The notes under the pieces are model-generated. The model did not search any database. It saw nothing but the letters and a program-made list of their open reading frames with translations, and was not told the origin of the DNA. 64,000 bases of DNA from Candidatus Alistipes faecigallinarum. Its GTDB lineage: Bacteria; Bacteroidota; Bacteroidia; Bacteroidales; Rikenellaceae. Shown in pieces: positions 40,731 through 47,485 of the stretch (the stretch's first letter is position 1; every line of letters begins with the position of its first letter). Position numbers and translations under genes: made by a program. The stretch spans positions 1 to 64,000 of the forward strand of contig DXDG01000016.1 in NCBI GenBank assembly GCA_019115605.1. Direction: 5' to 3'.

Positions 40731-41672
40731 CTATGCCAACCGGCTGATCCTGTCTCGGATGATTCCCTTGTACTCCTCTTTCATCTCTCTCGGAAGGAAT
40801 GATCGATCCATATATGCGAACCAGACGTCCTGTGACTTCCGAAACTTGTGAAAGATGTTTTCTATAACCTTGTCGCCCAAACCCGAAGCCTGCATGGAAG
40901 CGATAAAATCCTCTTTCCGGATTTTCCGCTTCTTGCCATTGAGCGTCAACGCCAGCTCCTCGTTATCCTCCGGCATGACCAGCGCTGTGGAGAGCATGTC
41001 GTAGGCCGGAGTAAGCAGATGTTTACCCGGCACCTCGCTATAAAGCGAGAAGTTCTTCAAATGCATGTCGGCATTCCCCGTGATCCACGAAAACACGACC
41101 TGCTCCCAAAAGTTGACCTGATCCAGCAAGGGGGTTGCAGAGAATCTCCGGATGGTCTTGTCGATCTGTTCGTACGAACCTTTGTATTTGTGCTCGGTCA
41201 GACGCCCGGTCAACTGGCACATATCTTCCATGGGTAATTTCACACCCTGGGAAGTGCGGTCTATACGGCGTGTGATATAGCACAGTTCGCCATCAGCAAA
41301 GCGAATCAGGCTGTGAGGCACGACCCTTATTCTGGCCAGTTCGGCCAAATGCATCGTTAAATCCTCCAACTCGGGCAAATGGGCGAATCGTTCGGTTGGT
41401 GGTTTCAGAATATACCGCCCCCACAGCCCGACAATCGTAAAACGGTCGACCTCGTTTCGTCCACCCTTGAGAATATCGAGCGACAATTTTGCCTGTACCC
41501 CCGTAAGTGTCGTCTGGCTACGAATTACCTGTCGGGCAAGATCTGTCAGATTTTCGCGCGTATAGGGTAGTTCGGGAGGACACGACGTCCCGAATATTTT
41601 TTGGGAACAACGCTTGTGGAAATCCTTTTCACCCGCGGTCAACTCCCCGTAACAATACAAACATACCGCCAT
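40731..41672 (-). CDS. HipT-like Ser/Thr kinase toxin (HipA C-terminal domain protein)
   Basis: 313 aa; TTLTGVQAKLSLD loop, WITGNADMHLKNFSL catalytic loop, LTPAYDMLST metal-binding motif; N-terminal CLYC...HKRC Zn-ribbon-like segment. Confidence 0.9.
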   Translation of the reverse strand: MAVCLYCYGELTAGEKDFHKRCSQKIFGTSCPPELPYTRENLTDLARQVIRSQTTLTGVQAKLSLDILKGGRNEVDRFTIVGLWGRYILKPPTERFAHLPELEDLTMHLAELARIRVVPHSLIRFADGELCYITRRIDRTSQGVKLPMEDMCQLTGRLTEHKYKGSYEQIDKTIRRFSATPLLDQVNFWEQVVFSWITGNADMHLKNFSLYSEVPGKHLLTPAYDMLSTALVMPEDNEELALTLNGKKRKIRKEDFIASMQASGLGDKVIENIFHKFRKSQDVWFAYMDRSFLPREMKEEYKGIIRDRISRLA

Positions 41673-41675
41673 CGA

Positions 41676-42008
41676 TTACTCCTCCTTGGTGATTACGGGT
41701 TGAACTCCAACAGCTCCGATACAATCCTTACAGCAGGCCAAAAGCAAGGCCATGCGATCGCGGGCATCGATTTTCCAGTTCCTTTCGGCAATATCCAGCA
41801 ACCAGCCCTCGGGAATCAACCCGTCAAAAAACGGGAACAGTACTTTATCCCGATAGGGACGATCGCTCAACGGAAGGGTCAGACTCACAGCCTGCGCATC
41901 CGGTGCAGCCAAATAACCGGTATCGTATACGAATGTATAACCGTTCTCGTCTTCAGTCAGGATACCGGCCCGTCGATCCTGAAAAAATACAACAGCTTGT
42001 TTCATCAT
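41676..42008 (-). CDS. HipS-like protein (HipA N-subdomain-1 only)
   Basis: 110 aa; DTGYLAAPDAQAVSLTLPLSDRPY, LFPFFDGLIPEGWLLD. Confidence 0.88.
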   Translation of the reverse strand: MMKQAVVFFQDRRAGILTEDENGYTFVYDTGYLAAPDAQAVSLTLPLSDRPYRDKVLFPFFDGLIPEGWLLDIAERNWKIDARDRMALLLACCKDCIGAVGVQPVITKEE

Positions 42009-42220
42009 TCATCGGTTTTAGTCATCGGTACGGCTCCCACCTCATAGCCAAACAGATTCAGAATCTGGTTGACCTTGTCAAGACGAAGTGTCGGCTTGCC
42101 CTGCTCCAGTTCGCGGATAAAACGCAGTCCCACACCGGACTTCTCGGCAAGTTCCACCTGTGTCAGATGATATTGTCGGCGCATCGACTTGACCGAGTTG
42201 GATAGAGATGTTTGTTTCAT
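42005..42220 (-). CDS. HipB-like XRE-family HTH antitoxin
   Basis: 71 aa; HLTQVELAEKSGVGLRFIRELEQGKPTLRLDKVNQIL; ATGA overlap with the hipS-like gene. Confidence 0.9.
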   Translation of the reverse strand: MKQTSLSNSVKSMRRQYHLTQVELAEKSGVGLRFIRELEQGKPTLRLDKVNQILNLFGYEVGAVPMTKTDE

Positions 42221-42226
42221 GATTTA

Positions 42227-42240
42227 TACCCATTTGGGTA
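42227..42240. promoter_or_regulatory. candidate HipB operator O1
   Basis: TACCC-ATTT-GGGTA palindrome immediately upstream of the hipB-like ATG. Confidence 0.65.
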
Positions 42241-42267
42241 CAAATATATCAAATATTTTTCATTTTG

Positions 42268-42281
42268 TACCCTTACGGGTA
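42268..42281. promoter_or_regulatory. candidate HipB operator O2
   Basis: TACCC-TTAC-GGGTA palindrome, 41 bp from O1 and in inverted orientation by flanking sequence. Confidence 0.65.
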
Positions 42282-42323
42282 TAAATTTATATTTAATCAT
42301 CCCTATTATACCCGATAGGTGGC

Positions 42324-42507
42324 ACATGGCACTCCTTTTCATCCGGCAGCAAGGTAATGGGCCGGAGCGAAATGCCAACCTCATGCCCCGAAGGGTTTTC
42401 CCCGGGAGCAATCTCTGCAGATGGAGATGCTCCCCCGGGAAAAAGGTTGTCGTATTCGCTCCGGCCCGTTTGGGAAGATGCTACCGATGAAAAGGAGAAA
42501 AACCATG
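42324..42507. repeat. long imperfect inverted repeat (about 184 bp)
   Basis: Arms share CATGG, CTCCTTTTCATC, AGCA, GGGCCGGAGCGAA, CAACCT, TTTTCCC, GGGAGC, ATCTC in order. Confidence 0.85.
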
Positions 42508-42595
42508 AACGGCTGCACCCCGTGATAGCTCGGTTACCCATGTTCCCTTTTTGCCTTCTGCCTGTTCCGTCTTGCTGCCTCGTTCTTCCTCTTGT

Positions 42596-42892
42596 CTACC
42601 GAAACTCGTTGCGATACCCCTCCTCCAACATCCGTTCGACATCCGAGGAGCGGTAGAGGATCTTGCCGCCCAGCTTGATGTAGGGAATCCGTCCCTGATT
42701 GCGGTAATCCTGCAAACTCCGGCGGCTGATCTTCAGCCGCTGCGAAAGCTCCTCGTCCGTATAGAAACTCTCACCATCCAGCGAGGATTTGCGCTTCGAA
42801 AACAACGTCTCCAAAGCCATGGAAAGACGCTCCAGCGCCTGGAAGTACGAGCGGATCCACTCGTCATGCTCCGTAATCAATTCATTGCCCAT
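42596..42892 (-). CDS. helix-turn-helix (excisionase-like) protein
   Basis: 98 aa; FYTDEELSQRLKISRRSLQDYRNQGRIPYIKLGGKILYRSSDVERML. Confidence 0.85.
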   Translation of the reverse strand: MGNELITEHDEWIRSYFQALERLSMALETLFSKRKSSLDGESFYTDEELSQRLKISRRSLQDYRNQGRIPYIKLGGKILYRSSDVERMLEEGYRNEFR

Positions 42893-42959
42893 TTTCCGTC
42901 TGTTTGATGCGAAATCCGGCCCGACACCGCCACGAGTGTCACGATCCGGCTCCCGCTGT

Positions 42960-43271
42960 TTATACTCCGTTTCTGCGCTTCTGCTCGTGCTTGCGCCGTG
43001 CCTCCAGCACCACAAGGAACGACCGCACATCTTCGGCCCGGTAGTAGATCTTGTGGTTGATCTGCGTATAGGAGAGCGACCCGTTGCCGCGAAGGGTCTG
43101 CAACGTCCGCTTGGAGATATTCAGCAGCTGGCAGACCTGCTGGTTGTCCAGCCACGGCTCCGGCTCGCCGACGCGGTGTGCATGGCAGAGCGCGTCCATC
43201 CGTCGGGCGAACTCCTCGAACCGCGCAAGCATCCGCTCGAAGGTTCGGGATTCTACGTTGACTATTCCCAT
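42960..43271 (-). CDS. helix-turn-helix (excisionase-like) protein
   Basis: 103 aa; WLDNQQVCQLLNISKRTLQTLRGNGSLSYTQINHKIYYRAEDV. Confidence 0.85.
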   Translation of the reverse strand: MGIVNVESRTFERMLARFEEFARRMDALCHAHRVGEPEPWLDNQQVCQLLNISKRTLQTLRGNGSLSYTQINHKIYYRAEDVRSFLVVLEARRKHEQKRRNGV

Positions 43272-43600
43272 GGCAGTGTTGTTTTAAGATCCCGGGAAAG
43301 CGACTGGAGCCGATTGCGACACCAGACCGTAATCTCCTCGTCGAAGGTTGCGAAGTGGTGTTCCAGCACGCGGTCCAGATAGCTGTACATCGAGATTTTG
43401 TCGTTGTCGAGGAGTCGCACGATTCGCTGAATCCGTTGGTGAAACTCCGGACGGACATAAATGGCCTTGCCGTGGAGAGCCGCGGTCTTGACCGGCTGCA
43501 GGAAGAGGCGCTCGTAGTTGGAGACTTTTCTCGATAAAGTCCCGGAGTCGAGGGTCGCCGTTCGGCTGTCGCCCCGAAGTTCATTCTTCTGCTCTTGCAT
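43262..43600 (-). CDS. DUF3408-like protein, predicted ribbon-helix-helix fold
   Basis: 112 aa; KAIYVRPEFHQRIQRIVRLLDNDKISMYSYLDRVLEHHFATF; conjugative-element-type neighbourhood. Confidence 0.75.
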   Translation of the reverse strand: MQEQKNELRGDSRTATLDSGTLSRKVSNYERLFLQPVKTAALHGKAIYVRPEFHQRIQRIVRLLDNDKISMYSYLDRVLEHHFATFDEEITVWCRNRLQSLSRDLKTTLPWE

Positions 43601-43680
43601 AATGATAGGCTTTTATGGTTTCGAGAGCGAATATATGAGCTTCAAAGATGTTTCCTCCGCTATCAGCGCTCTATGGCAGT

Positions 43681-43715
43681 GGTTGGCGTCGGTGTGGCAC
43701 AGGTTGGCGTCGGTG
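43681..43715. repeat. 14-bp direct repeat pair at 21-bp spacing
   Basis: GGTTGGCGTCGGTG at 43681-43694 and 43702-43715. Confidence 0.9.
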
Positions 43716-43884
43716 AGAATCCAAATAGCGTATTGGAAGACATTCCTTTGGCGTGCCAAAAAGAAAATCTGACATTCTGCTTTTGGGCGGACTGAAGAAG
43801 GAGATTGTCAGTCCGACAAGGGAAGGTGGCAGCAACCCTAATACCTCTACACCCTCAATATAAAGTCTCCTACAGACACCAATA

Positions 43885-44204
43885 GATCAAGGAAACAAGA
43901 GATCCGTAACCCAAGGTATCATGAACTCAGGGAAACAAGACGTCAAGGGCTCTTGAGGCCAAGAGATCAAGAATCCATGAATCCAAGATTTCAGCAGGGA
44001 CTGAGCTTCAGATTTCAGGACTTCATGAAGCCCGGGCATCAAGAACTCTTGAGGTCTGGACTTCATGACCTCTGGAGCTCACGAGTCCAAGAGCTCATGA
44101 TTTCGGGATCTTAGGGGTTCTTGACTTCTGGAGATCAAGACGCCAAGACTTCAATTCGTATTGATTTCCTGATATCACTATTTCATGATGGATTGAGTTC
44201 AAGA
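43885..44204. repeat. degenerate 8-bp tandem array, about 40 phased units, consensus nnTCAwGA
   Basis: Cutting at 8-bp steps gives GATCAAGG, AAACAAGA ... CTTCATGA, GCTCATGA, GATCAAGA, CGCCAAGA ... GTTCAAGA. By hand count 35/40 have C at position 4 and 30/40 end in GA. Confidence 0.85.
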
Positions 44205-44511
44205 GTTATTCATCCCGTTTTAGTGCAGTTTTGTTCCCGATGTCGGCTTCGGGAACGGGTGGTTCGCCTCTTCAGATTGGCCGACGAACAAGCGGAAACG
44301 GGGCGTGATATTCGACCCGTTTTGAGTCCCCGGAACATTATATGTTTCGGGACTCGGCATCCTAAGTTCATATGCAAATAAAAAGACAAAAAAATGAAGG
44401 CAGACATGAAAATAACAGTTAGCACCATATGAGTTTCAGAGGCTCAAATGGTGAATTACCATCTAATAATAAGCGCGTTATGGGTTATTTGCCGCTCATT
44501 GTCAAATATCG

Positions 44512-45507
44512 CTAGGCCACATACTTTTTAATGTCAACAAACGGGGTCCCTCTCTTAGCGACGGCAAAGACTCGGGCCAGGAGCTTGTTACGGACAATAT
44601 TGATGACTGTCATCCTGCTTTTCCCTTCGTCCAGCCTGCGCTGATAATACGCTCTGATCTCCGTATCGGTATGTATCGCACAAATAGCCGCCAGATGCAA
44701 CAACTTTTTCATCTGTTGGTTGGCAATCTGGCTCACCTGAGTTCTGCCTCGGACACTGGTGCCGGACTGATATTCGAATGGAGCAGTCCCGGAGTAGCAG
44801 GCGAACTTGCGCCAGTTGTCGAAGCGTGTGAAATTACAGGTGTATACGATCAGGTGCGAGGCAACGATGAGCCCGATTCCCTTGATCGTCGTGATCAACT
44901 CAAACGTGGTCCATAACTCTTTGTTGCCGTGCAGGATCTCCCGGATCGATTTTTCCAGGAGCTTGATTTCATGTTTCAACGTGCAAATCATCGTGTCGTA
45001 ACATGAAAACATGTGCGGCAGCTCTTCAGCATGAAAAACGGAACGTATTTCATGCTTACTGACGATGTAGCCAGCCAGATTCCTCGCCATACGCTCCCTT
45101 AGATTCAGCATATGCTGGATATTGAGAATCTCTTTTGCCGGCAGAGTCGTCAGGCGGATCTTGTCCAGAAACCGGAAAGCAAACTCTGCGATCCGTCTGG
45201 AGTCAATCCGGTCGTTCTTGCCTCTGGTAATACCCATGGAACGCTTTATCTCCAATGCAGGTACCATCGCATATAAAACCCGTTTTTCTTCCAGAAACTG
45301 CGCCAGAGAGAGCGAATAAAGCCCGGTGTGCTCAAAACACAACAGAAGATCCGACAAGGCCAGACACGTTTGCCTCTGAACCCATTGTTCCAACTGTTGA
45401 AATCCCAACCGTTCATTCTTAAATTGCTTGTGAACTTTTACGTTCAGGATGAAGACGTCCAAGGTATGTTTTGAGACGTCAATACCTACGAAATCTTTAA
45501 ATTTCAT
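44512..45507 (-). CDS. IS110 family transposase (DEDD/Tnp20 type)
   Basis: 331 aa; FVGIDVSKHTLDVFIL, RGKNDRIDSRRIAEFA, TIKGIGLIVASHLI, CYSGTAPFEYQSGTSVRGR. Confidence 0.95.
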   Translation of the reverse strand: MKFKDFVGIDVSKHTLDVFILNVKVHKQFKNERLGFQQLEQWVQRQTCLALSDLLLCFEHTGLYSLSLAQFLEEKRVLYAMVPALEIKRSMGITRGKNDRIDSRRIAEFAFRFLDKIRLTTLPAKEILNIQHMLNLRERMARNLAGYIVSKHEIRSVFHAEELPHMFSCYDTMICTLKHEIKLLEKSIREILHGNKELWTTFELITTIKGIGLIVASHLIVYTCNFTRFDNWRKFACYSGTAPFEYQSGTSVRGRTQVSQIANQQMKKLLHLAAICAIHTDTEIRAYYQRRLDEGKSRMTVINIVRNKLLARVFAVAKRGTPFVDIKKYVA

Positions 45508-45682
45508 AACAGTTAAAGATTTAATTAATAACAGGTTGCTCGCTACAGAAGCCGTTAAAAGACCCGAAGTCTAAAATCCTAACAGATACCTGGCAACCGG
45601 AAAAGCGACTGGCGGGGACAAATGCTAGTCGAAGGTCTGAAAACCTGGCAAGTTGTTAGGTTCACCCCGCAGTCGCTTTATA
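45508..45682 (-). ncRNA. candidate IS110 bridge RNA region
   Basis: Leader of the transposase with AGCGACTGCGGGG...CCCCGCCAGTCGCT and GGTTGC...GCAACC long-range stems. Confidence 0.55.
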
Positions 45683-45747
45683 AAAATATCAAATGAGGAA
45701 GTCTGATCCAAGTTGGAACAAACCACATTTGCGTTATGCAAATTAAC

Positions 45748-45803
45748 GGCAAGCTGTGTTTTCCGTTACGCGAAATAGATTTCGTAACAGAAAACAGCTT
45801 GCC
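45748..45803. repeat. near-perfect inverted repeat / stem-loop
   Basis: GGCAAGCTGTGTTTTCCGTTACGCGAAAT vs ATTTCGTAACAGAAAACAGCTTGCC. Confidence 0.85.
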
Positions 45804-46213
45804 CGCAAGGGGGTGGAAAACTCCTCCGAAGTCGTCGTTTTTTACCGGGGCCACCGTGGCCCGACCCGGATTTGGCCGGCGAAGGATTTTCGAGATCCCT
45901 TCGCCAGAAAACAGGGAAGATCCGGCCATTTTGGCGTGGAAAAGTGGCGGTTTATCGCTCCAATCAGGCACCGAAACAGCTCGTTTTCGACCGATTTTCG
46001 GCGGTTGAAGATGCAAAATTTCGGACAGATTTTACGAATTTTGACGTGCTTTTAAGCCCTCAATTCATCCAATTGAGAGCCTCTAATCGACATTTTGCGT
46101 CATAAAAAGCAGTGGAATTTTGTCCTCTTTCAGCGTCCAATCTGCGGAATTTCGGTCATTCAGAGCCGGTTTTGAAGTGGTTTCAGTACCAATTTTCCCG
46201 TGAAACGGGACGT

Positions 46214-46711
46214 TTATTGCGGGAAACAACGCACCGGTTTACGGCCTAACTCCAGCCCGCAGAGGACATCGAGCGAGCTGGGGCGGCCGTCCGTGCGGAG
46301 GGCGTAGACGCTCTCTTCGGCCATTGTGGCGACGGTATAGTTGCGGGTCTGGGCGGTCTGCCAACCGGTCCGGCGGGCGTTACGAACGGCAAAGATCAGA
46401 ATGCGCTGCTCGGCCAGGGCCTCTTCGACGGCGGGAGGGTAGCGGCGGTAGAGGGCGCGCCCCAGGGCCCAGATCACCGGATGGCGGGCTTGCAACAGAA
46501 GTTCAAAGACGGATTTTTCGAGCGGCGATTGGAAGCCGCTGATTACGACGCGGTCGGTTGCGCAACACGCCTCGGCCCAGCGGAGGACCTGCTCCTCGAC
46601 GGCCGGCGAGACGACGCGCGAGGCAAAGAAGGCGACCTTCCGACGGTCAAGTAGGGCGAGATTGCCCGTGTAATCGTAATCGAAAGCCATAAAAAACGTG
46701 GGTTGCCGCAT
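46214..46711 (-). CDS. DprA/SLOG-like Rossmannoid protein
   Basis: 165 aa; VVISGFQSPLEKSVFELLLQARHPVIWALGRAL resembles the DprA (SMF) core. Confidence 0.6.
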   Translation of the reverse strand: MRQPTFFMAFDYDYTGNLALLDRRKVAFFASRVVSPAVEEQVLRWAEACCATDRVVISGFQSPLEKSVFELLLQARHPVIWALGRALYRRYPPAVEEALAEQRILIFAVRNARRTGWQTAQTRNYTVATMAEESVYALRTDGRPSSLDVLCGLELGRKPVRCFPQ

Positions 46712-47457
46712 TGACTTACCCCGTACTCAGGCCTTCGCTGCCCCACACCGAAATAAGCAACACGGACAGCCCACGCGAAACGCGTATCATGCACATAGCA
46801 AGCCAAAGGCCTGCGGGCACAATACATGCGTCCACGAGGCGTCCCGTTACATCCCTTCCGGTGTGTCAAGTTTGCGAAGTTTGAGTACGGAAGAAAACGT
46901 AATTAAACGTTCGTAGTATGTTAGTCCCGCGGATCGGCACAGAACCATCTACAAAAATAGGAAATTAAATCGGAAAACCGCCAACGGCCGCTGATTTTTG
47001 CGGCAAAACTCCATCCGATAGCACAATGCTACAATAGGGAAAATCTAATATCTAAGGCTCCAACCTCCTCTCCTGTTAAGCATACAACGGATAACGAGGA
47101 TTCCCCCCATGTTTGTCAGTCTTCCGATTGTTGTCTGGGATCTTCGGGATTGGACGCCCGAACGCCGTAACAAATTTGAGCGAGAAGCTCAGAACACAAG
47201 CTACCTTTGCTTTTCAACGGTTTATGCAACTCCATCACAAAACCGATTCTCCCGTAAAAAGGCATGACCCGGCTGCAGATTGTTCGCAAACGAATATCGG
47301 GTCATATCTTATTGTATTCAATATCTTCTTTTATGCTCTACTCAAGCAAAGTTCAATAGCCAATCTGCCTGAATCCGGAGCACGCGCTCTTTATTTGAAA
47401 AAATGGCACACAATGGAAAAATTCCGACTATGTGCATGATTTAAGCACATGCTCTTA

Positions 47458-47465
47458 CTACCTTT
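47458..47465 (+). promoter_or_regulatory. TACCTTTG -7 box upstream of the WYL-HAD gene
   Basis: TAnnTTTG match about 20 nt upstream of the start codon. Confidence 0.5.
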
Positions 47466-47485
47466 GTATCAGAAAAACAAACACC

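Larger units (their letters stand above)
44450..45690 (-). mobile_element. IS110-family insertion sequence (ends approximate)
   Basis: Transposase plus about 180-bp structured non-coding leader; no terminal inverted repeats expected for this family. Confidence 0.6.

Noticed and set aside
43885-44204. CRISPR array or simple microsatellite interpretation of the octamer array
   Set aside because: No conserved 20-40 nt repeat/spacer pattern and units are not identical; only position-specific bases recur at 8-bp phase
44121-44428. Small ORFs around 44121-44428
   Set aside because: Overlap the octamer array and AT-rich spacer; no promoter, no conserved features
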